Of a stretch of DNA of 64,000 nt, positions 44,014 through 52,083 are shown piece by piece. This stretch comes from Myxococcota bacterium (GTDB taxonomy: Bacteria; Myxococcota_A; Bradymonadia; UBA7976; UBA1532). Below the pieces are notes generated by a model that was not told the origin of the DNA, did no database searches, and saw only the letters and a list, made by a program, of their open reading frames with translations. Within the stretch, counting starts at the first letter, position 1. Each line of letters starts with the position of its first letter. Location: assembly GCA_963169045.1 (NCBI GenBank), contig CAUJDF010000002.1, positions 140,901 to 204,900 of the forward strand, read 5' to 3'. The translations under genes and the position numbers were made by a program.

Positions 44014-46107
44014 ATGCGGATGCGCGCGTCTTGGGGGCTGGTGCTGGCGATCGGGTGGTGCGGATGCGGCGGCACGGAGGGGGACGGGGACGGCCCGGCC
44101 ACGGACGCCGCCTCGCCCGACGCGGCGACACCGGACGCGGCCGCGCCCGACGGCGCCGCCCCCGATGCCGCGCCCGATGCGGCGCCCGACGCCGCCGCGC
44201 CCGACGCCACGGCGCCCACCCTCGACGAGAACTTCGGCGTGGTCGAGACCGAGGGTGATCCGCAGTGCGACAACCTGCTGACCACGCACTGCCTCCTGCC
44301 CTTCCCCAGCGACTACTTCCTGAAGCGCGACGGCGACGGCCGCCACTTCGAGTTCGGGCCCGAGACGCTGCCCGTGCGCAAGTTCAATCGCCACCTCGCG
44401 CCCGACATGCTCGCCGGCTTCGACGGGTGGGGCCCCTCATCGCCGATCATGGTCCAGTGGCCCGGCGCGACGCTGACCGGGCAGGTGCCCGTCTTCCAGC
44501 CCGAGCGGTCGCTGGACGCGGACGCGAAGACGCTCATCCTCGACGCGGAGACGGGCGAGCGCGTGCCCCACTGGGCCGAGCTCGACCATCTCACCATGAA
44601 CCAGGAGACGCCGGTGATCGCCCTGCGGCCCGCCGTCCCCTTCGCGCGCGACCGCCGCTACGTCGTCGCCTTCCGCGGGATCGTCGACGCCGGCGGCCAG
44701 CCCCTGCCGGCGACCCCGGGCTTCGCCGCCCTCCGCGACCGCACCGCGAGCACCGTGGTCGGCATCCACGCCCGCCGCGACCGCTTCGAGGCCGAGGTGT
44801 TCCCCGTGCTCGAGCGCGCCGGCGTCGACCGCGCCAGCGTGCAGTTGGCCTGGGACTTCACGACGGCCACCGAGGACCGGGCGCTCGACGAGCCGCTCGC
44901 CGCCCGCGACGCCGTGCTCGCCGCCATCGGCGCCGACGGCCCCGAGCACCGCATCGACCGCGTCGTCGAGACGCCCGACGACCGCAACCTCGCTTTTATC
45001 GTCGAGGCCACCGCGTTCGTGCCCAGCATCCTCGAGCCGGCACCCGCCGCCACCGAGCCGCGCCGCCTGCGCCGCGACGGCCGGGGCGGCGTCGTGGCCG
45101 TGGGCACCGAAGAGGTGCCGTTCTCGCTCCAGGTGCCCCGCTCCGCGCTCGAGGCCGAGGGCCCGGCGGCGGTGATGCAGTACGGGCACGGCTTCCTCGG
45201 GACCCGCGAGGAGGCCAACAACGGCTGGCTCCGCGAGATGGCCAACCGCTACCGCTTCCTCATCCTCGCCGCGGACATGCAGGGCATGTCCTCCTACGAC
45301 GCGGTGGGCTGGGCGAGCGTGCTGACGCGGAACCCCTCGCTGTTCCCGGTCCTCTCCGAGGCGCCGCTGCAGGGCGTCGTCAACCACCTCGCGCTCGTGC
45401 GCCTGCTGAAGGGCCGCTTCCTGCGCGAGGCCGATCCGCGGCTGCAGCGCGAGGGGGCGCCGCTCTACGACCCGGCCCGCATCTACTACTACGGCAACTC
45501 CCAGGGCGGCACGATGGGCACCGTGGTGACGACGCTCTCGACCGACCTCGAGCGCGGCGTCCTCGGCGTGCCCGGCTGCGGCTACCCGCTCCTGTTGCAG
45601 CGCAGCGTGGTCTTCATGAGCTGGACGCGTCTGCTCGACAACGTCATGGCGACGCGCACCGACCTGGCGCTCGTGCTGGCGCTGCTCGGCACGGGCTTCG
45701 ACCGCCTCGACCCGCTCTCGTACGCGCCGCACCTCGTCCGCGACCCGTTGCCCGGCGCGCCCGCCAAGCGCGTCCTGCTCCACGTGGCGCGCAACGACGC
45801 CCAGGTGCACAACGAGGTGTCGTTCATCCTCGGCCGTCAGATCGGCGTGCCGCTGCTCGTGCCCGCCGTACGCCCGGTGTTCGGTTACGAAGAGCAGCCC
45901 TACCCGTTCGAGGGCAGCGGCCTCGTCGAGTACGACTTCAGCGTGCCCTCGCCCGCCGATCCGCAGCTGCCGCCCGCCGAGGAGACGGACACGCACGGCG
46001 CCTTGCGCCGCCAACCCGAGGGCCAGGACCAGATGATGCACTTCCTGTTCACGGGGGAGCTGCGGAACTTCTGCGGTGGGGCCTGCGTGTTCGAGAGCCG
46101 CCCCTGA
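44014..46107 (+). CDS. Lipase/esterase-like alpha/beta hydrolase lipoprotein
   Basis: A 697-residue lipoprotein. The signal ASWGLVLAIGWCGCG gives a lipobox; a PDAA-type repeat linker follows. The C-terminal half is an alpha/beta hydrolase: oxyanion segment QYGHGFLGTREE and nucleophile YYYGNSQGGTMG with Ser496. An HVARNDAQVHNE segment supplies a likely acid and His. The overall layout resembles the bacterial virulence-factor lipase N-terminal family. The substrate is unknown. ATG 44014 has GGGGAGG 5 nt upstream; TACCAT at 43982-43987 could be its -10. A longer start at 43939 is not needed. Confidence 0.83.
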   Translation: MRMRASWGLVLAIGWCGCGGTEGDGDGPATDAASPDAATPDAAAPDGAAPDAAPDAAPDAAAPDATAPTLDENFGVVETEGDPQCDNLLTTHCLLPFPSDYFLKRDGDGRHFEFGPETLPVRKFNRHLAPDMLAGFDGWGPSSPIMVQWPGATLTGQVPVFQPERSLDADAKTLILDAETGERVPHWAELDHLTMNQETPVIALRPAVPFARDRRYVVAFRGIVDAGGQPLPATPGFAALRDRTASTVVGIHARRDRFEAEVFPVLERAGVDRASVQLAWDFTTATEDRALDEPLAARDAVLAAIGADGPEHRIDRVVETPDDRNLAFIVEATAFVPSILEPAPAATEPRRLRRDGRGGVVAVGTEEVPFSLQVPRSALEAEGPAAVMQYGHGFLGTREEANNGWLREMANRYRFLILAADMQGMSSYDAVGWASVLTRNPSLFPVLSEAPLQGVVNHLALVRLLKGRFLREADPRLQREGAPLYDPARIYYYGNSQGGTMGTVVTTLSTDLERGVLGVPGCGYPLLLQRSVVFMSWTRLLDNVMATRTDLALVLALLGTGFDRLDPLSYAPHLVRDPLPGAPAKRVLLHVARNDAQVHNEVSFILGRQIGVPLLVPAVRPVFGYEEQPYPFEGSGLVEYDFSVPSPADPQLPPAEETDTHGALRRQPEGQDQMMHFLFTGELRNFCGGACVFESRP

Positions 46108-46229
46108 CGGGGTCGCGGCGACCGGACGTCTGCCGGCCGCGCCGGTCAGCTTCGCCCAGCCCGCGAGCGCGCCCACAGGCGAAGCCGCAGACTTGCGGCG
46201 GCGAGCCTGCCCGAAGGGCGAGCGACGCA

Positions 46230-46247
46230 GGCGTACCCCAATACGCC
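46230..46247. repeat. Palindrome in a repeat-like intergenic segment
   Basis: A 6-bp stem GGCGTA/TACGCC with CCCCAA loop lies in the 199-bp gap between convergent genes. Around it (46160-46290) the DNA is rich in GAGCGAGCGAGG-like and GGCGAAGC-like runs that resemble a dispersed intergenic repeat, and it could also serve as a two-way terminator. Confidence 0.35.
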
Positions 46248-46306
46248 GAGGAGCGAGCGAGGACACGGCGAAGCGACCGTCTCGCGGGAGCGAGATGGCC
46301 GGCGGG

Positions 46307-47350
46307 TCAGGCCTTCTTCGGCTCGGGCGGGTTCCCCTCGTAGACCCAGGTGTAGAGCTTCTGGAACTCGTCGCCGGTGAGCTTGTCGGGGTGCTTGGTG
46401 CCCCAGGGGTTGTAGAGCTCGACCGTGCCCGCCTTGCCGTCGGCCTTGGTGATGACGTAGGCGTGCCAGGGCACGACCTTCTTCTTGTCGGCGAGGTCGG
46501 CGAGGCTCGCATCCTTCTGGTAGGCGTCCTTGCCGAGGCTGCCGGCGGCCAGCGGCTTGCCGGTGCCGTGCAGCTTCTCGAGCTCCTCGACGAGCTGCTT
46601 GGCCGGCTTGCTCGTCGTCGGGAAGCTGGTCGACGGCGCGCCGAGCATGCCCTGCATGGCCTCGCCGACGCTGCCGCCCGAGTTGGCGCCCTGGTACTTC
46701 CCGCCCATGTTGAGCGCGATGTACGCCTTCTCGATGAGCGCCGGCCACAGCTGCTTGTCGGCGCCGCGCGCGTACGCCGGGTTCGCGCCGTCCTTCGACG
46801 GCAGCTCGGTCGTGATGCGCACCTTGACCGGCGCGCCCTCGCCGGGCGCCGCGTAGAACCCGCCGACCTTGTACAGCGTGACCGTCACCGTGCCGTCGCC
46901 GTGGTCCTCGATCATCTGCTCGATGAGGTCGGGTCGCTGCTGCGCGATCGACGACATCGCGGCGATGAGGAAGCAGTCCGCCAGGTAGCCCTGGTTGGCG
47001 TCGGTGTGCTTGGGGGCGCCCTTGAAGACGGGGCCCTCCATCTTCTTGTACTCGGGGGTGTAGTCCTTGCTGTCGTGGACCGTCTTCGGCTCGGGGTTCG
47101 TCGTGACCGGGGTGTTCGTGTCGCCGCCGGTCGTGTAGCCGCCCTCGGCGTTCGTCTTCGCCCCGCCCCCCTCGCCGGCGCCGACCTTCTGCTCCTCGCC
47201 GGCCTTCTGCTCGCCGCCGAGCCCCTTGACGTAGTTCGCCCAGGAGCTGTGCAGCTTGATCTGGACCTGCCCGGACGAATAGCCGGGGTCCTGCTTCTTC
47301 TGCTCTCCCTGGGCGCCTTCGGCCTGCGTCTTCTCGGCTCGAGTGCTCAC
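46307..47350 (-). CDS. Calpain-like (C2 family) cysteine protease domain protein
   Basis: A 347-residue soluble protein without a signal peptide. The N-terminal 110 residues are polar and disordered, and carry SWANYVKGLGGEQKAGEE (about residues 28-45), a motif shared with the protein at 26323-27534. The C2 catalytic domain follows, with the Cys motif QGYLADCFLIAAMSSIA, the His in WHAYVIT and the Asn in NPWG; the triad is therefore complete. GTG 47350 overlaps the upstream lipoprotein stop by 4 nt. The tight pairing suggests a toxin or effector with a partner, but this is inference. Confidence 0.85.
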   Translation of the reverse strand: MSTRAEKTQAEGAQGEQKKQDPGYSSGQVQIKLHSSWANYVKGLGGEQKAGEEQKVGAGEGGGAKTNAEGGYTTGGDTNTPVTTNPEPKTVHDSKDYTPEYKKMEGPVFKGAPKHTDANQGYLADCFLIAAMSSIAQQRPDLIEQMIEDHGDGTVTVTLYKVGGFYAAPGEGAPVKVRITTELPSKDGANPAYARGADKQLWPALIEKAYIALNMGGKYQGANSGGSVGEAMQGMLGAPSTSFPTTSKPAKQLVEELEKLHGTGKPLAAGSLGKDAYQKDASLADLADKKKVVPWHAYVITKADGKAGTVELYNPWGTKHPDKLTGDEFQKLYTWVYEGNPPEPKKA

Positions 47351-47799
47351 GGCGTCACCTTTGCGAGGGTCACGGAGCCCAGGGCGCCCTGGGGGTTGTT
47401 CACGGCCTCGACGACCCACGTCGCCTCGCCGATGCGCACCTGCTGGCCGGGGTGCACGCGCTCGTCGAAGACCTCGCGCCCGCCGGCGTCGGCGATGGTG
47501 AGGATGGCCGTGGGGCCGCGGTGCTCGACGCCCGCGGCGGTCGTGTACGTGGTCGCGCGAATGCCACCCACGCCCACGCGCAGGTCGCCGACGTCCACCA
47601 TCGTCGTTTCGGTGATCGAGATCGACATGCCCCCGGCTCCTCGTCGCGGGCCACCCGACGCGGCCGCGGCATCATGATGTACCGGGCCGGCGTCGGCGCG
47701 CAACGGCGCCTGTGCGGGCGTCGGCGCAGGCTCGCTCGCCGAGACACATCCGGGCGTCATCACCAGCCACATCAGCCAGGCCCACGTCGGTGCGCGCAT
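47347..47799 (-). CDS. Small lipoprotein coupled to the calpain-like gene
   Basis: A 150-residue lipoprotein. The signal MRAPTWAWLMWLVMTPGC has a lipobox-like end. A linker with Ala/Pro/His follows, then a beta-rich domain of about 90 residues (ITETTMVDVGDLRVGVGGIRA...PGQQVRIGEATWVVEAVN). ATG 47799 is preferred to ATG 47628 because GGGAGG precedes it and the signal is complete. Its stop overlaps the calpain GTG by 4 nt. A lipoprotein partner beside an unsecreted protease is consistent with an immunity or anchoring role, which is not proven. Confidence 0.72.
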   Translation of the reverse strand: MRAPTWAWLMWLVMTPGCVSASEPAPTPAQAPLRADAGPVHHDAAAASGGPRRGAGGMSISITETTMVDVGDLRVGVGGIRATTYTTAAGVEHRGPTAILTIADAGGREVFDERVHPGQQVRIGEATWVVEAVNNPQGALGSVTLAKVTP

Positions 47800-47849
47800 C
47801 GTCCCTCCCCTCTCCCGGGCGGCGCCGGGACGTCGAGCGGCGGCGGTCG

Positions 47850-49355
47850 TCAGGCCGGCTGGGGTCCGGCGTCGGTGGGCACGTAGGGCGCGTCCTCCTC
47901 GAGGATCACCACCGGCTGCGGCTCGCCGCGCGCCGCGCTCCAGTAGAGCAGCTCCGCCTCCGTCCCGCGCACGCGCAGGAACGTCAGCTGGACGCGCTCC
48001 CGCGGCAGGAAGACGTCGTGGGTGAACACCGCGATCCAGGTGCCGGTATTGAAGTACCAGGCGCGCTCGCCGCCCGGCCGCCGGAGGCGCCAGACCACTT
48101 CGTCGTGCGTGTGCCCGAACGTGACGAGCGGCACGTCGACCAGGTCGACGATGCGTTGCGCCGAGTCGCGCAAGGGGCGCGGCGCCACGGAGGCCGGCGT
48201 CTTCAGCAGCGCGTAGCCCACCGCCACGAACCCGGCGATCATCAGCACGAAGTTCAGCAGCAGGAACAGGAAGGTCTTCAGGCCGAAGCCGCCGTCCATG
48301 TGCTGGATGCCGAGCTGCGCCAGGAACAGCAGGCTCACGGCGATCAGCGAGATGGAGACGAACGCGGCGACGAACTTCACGAGCTGCCAGCCGATGGCGC
48401 GGACCGCCTGCTCGAGCTCCGCGCCCGCCTCCTTCATGGCGTCGATCCGGTACAGGCGCTCGCCGAGCCCCGACGACTCCGCCAGCGCCGCCAGCTCGCG
48501 CCGGTGGATGGCCTGCAGGTGCTCGCGGCGGCCGATCGCCTCGGCGAGGCGCCGCACCACCTGCCACGCGAACGGCACGTGCCGCGCGATCACGCGCGCC
48601 AGGAACCGCGGCTGGTTCACGAGCAGCCACTTCGTGTAGCGCAGGTTCGCGCGCGTGCTCGGCACGATGAAGGTGATGTGTCCGAAGCCGTTGTAGAGGT
48701 AGCGCTGGATGAAGTTGCCGAGCGGCAGGTCCGCCTCGTGGCTCTTCTCGGCGTCGGCCAGCTCGATCCACCCCTGCCGCAGCGGATACCGGAAGGCATT
48801 CTCCGGGTCGTACTGGCACCCGTGCTCGATCCAGACGCGGCCCGGCTCGTAGTAGAACCACGGGCGGAACTCGAGGCCGGCGATCGTCTCCTCGGCGGCG
48901 CGCTCGCGCAGCCGCGCCGCGATGCGGCCGCGCACGACTTCCTGCACCGTCGACCACTGCATCTCGTTGTCGTGGTTGCCGGGCAGGAAGACGACGCCGT
49001 GGCCCGCCTGCAGCACCGTCGCCACGCCGTCCACCCAGCGCGGGTGGCCGTCGAGGATCTGGCCGGCGACGCGGGCCGCCATCTCCGGCGTCGTCGAGGC
49101 GCCGTAGCGCCGCTCGCGCAGGCTGGCGTTGGGGCCCGGATCCTCGGGCTCGATGCGCAGGAAGTCGAACACGTCGCCGTTCAGGATCAGCTTGAACGGC
49201 ACGCCGCGGCTGGCCGCGTCGTCGCACAGGTAGCGGCAGAACCGCGCGAAGTCCTCGTCGTAGAAGAACGCCTCGAGGTTGTAATAGCGGCCGCTCTCGG
49301 GGTTGCGACCGCGACCGAGGTGCAGATCGGAGATGACGACGAGGTCGTGGTGCAT
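47850..49355 (-). CDS. Calcineurin-like metallophosphoesterase with two membrane helices
   Basis: A 501-residue protein. All metallophosphoesterase motifs are visible: ISDLHLGR (D-x-H), NGDVFDF (GD), PGNHDNE (GNH[D/E]), a later HGCQYDPE and the C-terminal GHTHDEV. Two hydrophobic helices (near residues 345 and 380) split the domain between the HGCQ and GHTH motifs, so the enzyme is membrane-attached by an insertion. The substrate could be a lipid diphosphate or nucleotide. ATG 49355 shares one base with the TGA of the upstream lipoprotein gene, showing coupling. Confidence 0.88.
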   Translation of the reverse strand: MHHDLVVISDLHLGRGRNPESGRYYNLEAFFYDEDFARFCRYLCDDAASRGVPFKLILNGDVFDFLRIEPEDPGPNASLRERRYGASTTPEMAARVAGQILDGHPRWVDGVATVLQAGHGVVFLPGNHDNEMQWSTVQEVVRGRIAARLRERAAEETIAGLEFRPWFYYEPGRVWIEHGCQYDPENAFRYPLRQGWIELADAEKSHEADLPLGNFIQRYLYNGFGHITFIVPSTRANLRYTKWLLVNQPRFLARVIARHVPFAWQVVRRLAEAIGRREHLQAIHRRELAALAESSGLGERLYRIDAMKEAGAELEQAVRAIGWQLVKFVAAFVSISLIAVSLLFLAQLGIQHMDGGFGLKTFLFLLLNFVLMIAGFVAVGYALLKTPASVAPRPLRDSAQRIVDLVDVPLVTFGHTHDEVVWRLRRPGGERAWYFNTGTWIAVFTHDVFLPRERVQLTFLRVRGTEAELLYWSAARGEPQPVVILEEDAPYVPTDAGPQPA

Positions 49356-50296
49356 CACTCGCAGTCGGGCGGCGTCATCGAGAGGCGCTCGGCGGCGAAC
49401 GTGGCGTCGATGCAGACGGCCTCCTCGCCTTCGGGAGTGCGGCAACCGTACTGCAGCGACATGCCGCCGCCGAACATCTCGAGGTAGGTCAACAGATTGC
49501 GATAGCTGCCGGGGCAGCCGCCGCAGCCCTCGGCCACGTCGTCGGTGGTGACGCACTGCTCGGCGAAGGCGTTCGGCGCCGTCGCGCAGGTGCAGACCTT
49601 GCCCAGCGCGCTCTTCGGGAGGGCGGCGCCGACGACCTTGGCCTCGAGGATGTGGCCGCAGTCCGCGTCGTGCTTGCCGGACAGGCGGACGTTGCGGATG
49701 GGGATGGTGTGCGGGAACTCGAGGTCCGGCGCGCAGTTCTTCGGGACGTAGCCGCTCGGCTCGTCGGACTTCACCGCCCCGGCGTAGATGTTGATGCCGG
49801 CGGGCTCGGCCATGCAGAAGCCGCAGCCGTCGCGCAGGAGCGTCATCTCGACCGACGTGGCGGGCAGCAGACAGAAGGTGCCGTCGTGCGGCTCGTTGCG
49901 CGCCCCGTTGAGCGCGCGCAGGCGGACCCTCGGCCCGTCCACCTCGAGGATCTCGAACAGGACGTTGAGCTCGGCACGCTCGATGTCCGCCGCCCAGAGC
50001 GCGTTCAGCAGCGGCCGCAGCGGGTGGTTGCGGCCGTCGAGCAGGTCCACCTGCAGCAGGGTGAAGCGGTACCAGTCGCCGGCGACCGGACAGTCGCCGC
50101 AGCCCGCCGCCTCGGGCCCGGTGCACGTCGCGCCGCCGTCGCCGCCGCCCCCGTCGGCGGGCGGCGCATCGGCGTCGGCGCGCGCCGCGTCGGGCACGGC
50201 CGCGTCCTGGACGGGGAGGTTGTTCGGCGTCTCGTCCAGCTCGTTCTCGCAGCCGGTCGCCAGCAGCGCCACGCACAGCAGCCAGGAGGCCCTCAT
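49355..50296 (-). CDS. Cys-rich lipoprotein, function unknown
   Basis: A 313-residue lipoprotein with signal MRASWLLCVALLATGCEN. After an Asp/Ala/Gly linker, a Cys-rich mature domain follows (about 17 Cys: CTGPEAAGCGDC, CGFC, CTCATAP, CGGCPGS). No enzyme motif is visible. It is the first gene of a pair with the metallophosphoesterase and is divergent from fadL. Confidence 0.75.
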   Translation of the reverse strand: MRASWLLCVALLATGCENELDETPNNLPVQDAAVPDAARADADAPPADGGGGDGGATCTGPEAAGCGDCPVAGDWYRFTLLQVDLLDGRNHPLRPLLNALWAADIERAELNVLFEILEVDGPRVRLRALNGARNEPHDGTFCLLPATSVEMTLLRDGCGFCMAEPAGINIYAGAVKSDEPSGYVPKNCAPDLEFPHTIPIRNVRLSGKHDADCGHILEAKVVGAALPKSALGKVCTCATAPNAFAEQCVTTDDVAEGCGGCPGSYRNLLTYLEMFGGGMSLQYGCRTPEGEEAVCIDATFAAERLSMTPPDCE

Positions 50297-50393
50297 GTCT
50301 CTTTCTCCCCTCGAGCGACGTCGGTGGAGTTTGCACCGGACGCCCCGATCGTTCAAAACATCCGGAACACTGAAGCTCTGGCGGGGGCGATCC

Positions 50394-51824
50394 ATGAAGG
50401 CGCGCTGTGCAGTGGCGGTGCTGGGGCTGGGGTTCGCGTCGACGGCGCACGCCGGCGGCCTCGAGATCCCCGATCGCGGCGCGCGGGCGATGTCTCGCGG
50501 CGGCGCGTTCACCGCCAAGGCGGACGACGGCACCGCGGTCGATTACAACCCCGGCGCGCTGTCGAAACAGAAGGGCCTCCGTCTCACCTACAACCACGAC
50601 CTCATCTGGTCGCACGCGAAGTTCACGCGCGCGGCGAGCAGCATCCCGTCGGAGCTCGACCCGGCGGCCTACGGCGTCGACCCGCTCGCGCCGGTCGAGA
50701 ACGAGGAACCGCTGTTCCCGCTCGGCGCCTTCCTCGCCGTGAGCCACGACTTCGGCCTGCCCGACTGGACGTTCGCCTTCTCGGCGTACGGGCCGCACGC
50801 CTCCGGCAAGCAGAAGTTCCCGGTGAAGGGCGGCCAGCGCTACATGCTGACCGAGGTCGAGGCGCTGCTGGCCTACATCGGCCCGTCGGCGGCGTGGGGC
50901 GGCGAGGACTTCGGCGTCGGCGCCACGCTGCAGTACGTGGTCATGCCCTCGATGAAGTACAGCCTGGTGGCCGACGGCCAGCCCGGCGGCGCGCTGAACC
51001 CGTACGTGAGCAGCTCCGACGTCGAGGCCACGCTCGACCTGCACGACTACTTCGCCTACACCGCCATCGTCGGCGGCTGGTGGCGCCCCACGAACAGCCT
51101 CGAGCTGGGCCTGTCCGGGCGCGTGATCCCGGTGCGCCTCGACGCCGAGGGCGAGATCTCGCTGCGCAACGTGCCCGACCAGACGCAGTTCTCGGCCGAG
51201 CAGCTCGAGGTGCCGGGCTCGAAGGCCAACCTCGAGATCGTGCTGCCGCCGACGGCGCGGTTCGGCGCGCGCTACCGCCACCTCGACGAGCAGAACCGCG
51301 AGCAGTTCGACGTCGAGCTCGACGTCGTCTACGAGGCCTGGCACATGACCGAGGCCTACGAGGCCGACCTGTCGGGCCAGATCATCCTGCTCGCCAACGA
51401 GCCGGTGCAGGACGTCACCATCGAAAAGCGCTGGCAGGACACGGTCAGCGTGCGCCTCGGTTCGACTTGGGCAGTGGTGCCGGAGCGCTTTCGCGTTTCG
51501 ATCGGCGGCTATTGGGAGCGCGGGGCCAGCCCCGAGAACTACACGAGCCTCGACTTTCTGTCCGTCGACCGCTTCGGCGTGGGCGGCGGCGTCGAATACA
51601 CGCTCGGCGACCTGAACGGCATGCACTTCGACCTGGCGGTGGCCTATAGCCACGTCTTCCAGGAGGACCGCGAGGTCGCCGAGCGCTTCGGCAAGGTCAC
51701 CCAGCAGCGCCCCGTCGCCCAGTGCCCCGACGAGTGCGACGGCTACACGGGCGTGCCCGCCAACGCCGGCACGTTCGAGTCCTCGTTCGACACGCTGGCG
51801 TTCGGCGTCACCGCCCACTTCTGA
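50394..51824 (+). CDS. FadL/OmpP1-family outer-membrane transporter
   Basis: Outer-membrane beta-barrel for uptake of hydrophobic compounds. The 476-residue protein has a signal peptide ending STAHA, then the FadL N-terminal segment GLEIPDRGARAMSRGGAFTAKADDGTAVDYNPGALS, which matches the OmpP1/FadL plug region (GARAxSxGGAxxAxADDxxAxxxNPA). Beta-strand alternation continues to a C-terminal aromatic residue (TAHF). The C-terminus contains a Cys pair (CPDEC) before the last strand. ATG 50394 is used; the long upstream frame is antisense to the lipoprotein. It is a single gene. Confidence 0.92.
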   Translation: MKARCAVAVLGLGFASTAHAGGLEIPDRGARAMSRGGAFTAKADDGTAVDYNPGALSKQKGLRLTYNHDLIWSHAKFTRAASSIPSELDPAAYGVDPLAPVENEEPLFPLGAFLAVSHDFGLPDWTFAFSAYGPHASGKQKFPVKGGQRYMLTEVEALLAYIGPSAAWGGEDFGVGATLQYVVMPSMKYSLVADGQPGGALNPYVSSSDVEATLDLHDYFAYTAIVGGWWRPTNSLELGLSGRVIPVRLDAEGEISLRNVPDQTQFSAEQLEVPGSKANLEIVLPPTARFGARYRHLDEQNREQFDVELDVVYEAWHMTEAYEADLSGQIILLANEPVQDVTIEKRWQDTVSVRLGSTWAVVPERFRVSIGGYWERGASPENYTSLDFLSVDRFGVGGGVEYTLGDLNGMHFDLAVAYSHVFQEDREVAERFGKVTQQRPVAQCPDECDGYTGVPANAGTFESSFDTLAFGVTAHF

Positions 51825-51856
51825 CCGCCGCCGGTCGCGGCCTCACCCCGCCCGCC

Positions 51857-52014
51857 GGGACCGCGTCCCAGACCGACCCCCGGCGCCGTCCCCCGCCGCC
51901 GAGCCCCCGCGCCGGGACCGCGTCCCGCGCCGTCCCTCGGCGCCGCCCCCTCGCACAAGGACCGCGTCACGGGCCAACCTCCGACGCCGCCCGCTCGCGC
52001 CGGGACCGCGTCCC
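51857..52014. repeat. Four-copy palindromic tandem repeat
   Basis: The palindrome GGGACCGCGTCCC occurs at 51857, 51914 and 52002, with a degenerate copy (AGGACCGCGTCAC) at 51958. Unit spacings are 57, 44 and 44 bp, and the 44-bp units are similar across their length. The array fills the 259-bp gap between fadL and the next lipoprotein. It could bind a regulator or act as a terminator. Confidence 0.7.
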
Positions 52015-52070
52015 GTCGCGCAGGCCACGCGAGCCATGTCTCGCCGGCGCGCGCGGCCCCGCACTTCGGT

Positions 52071-52076
52071 TAGGAT
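52071..52076 (+). promoter_or_regulatory. Putative -10 element (TAGGAT)
   Basis: TAGGAT lies 7 nt before the ATG at 52084. The AGGA could instead be a Shine-Dalgarno sequence. Confidence 0.3.
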
Positions 52077-52083
52077 GCGCGCG

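Noticed and set aside
47347..51818. Very long minus-strand frames across the metallophosphoesterase and fadL regions
   Set aside because: They run through fadL in antisense and lack a coherent protein. The real starts with signal peptides or motifs are at 47799 and 49355.
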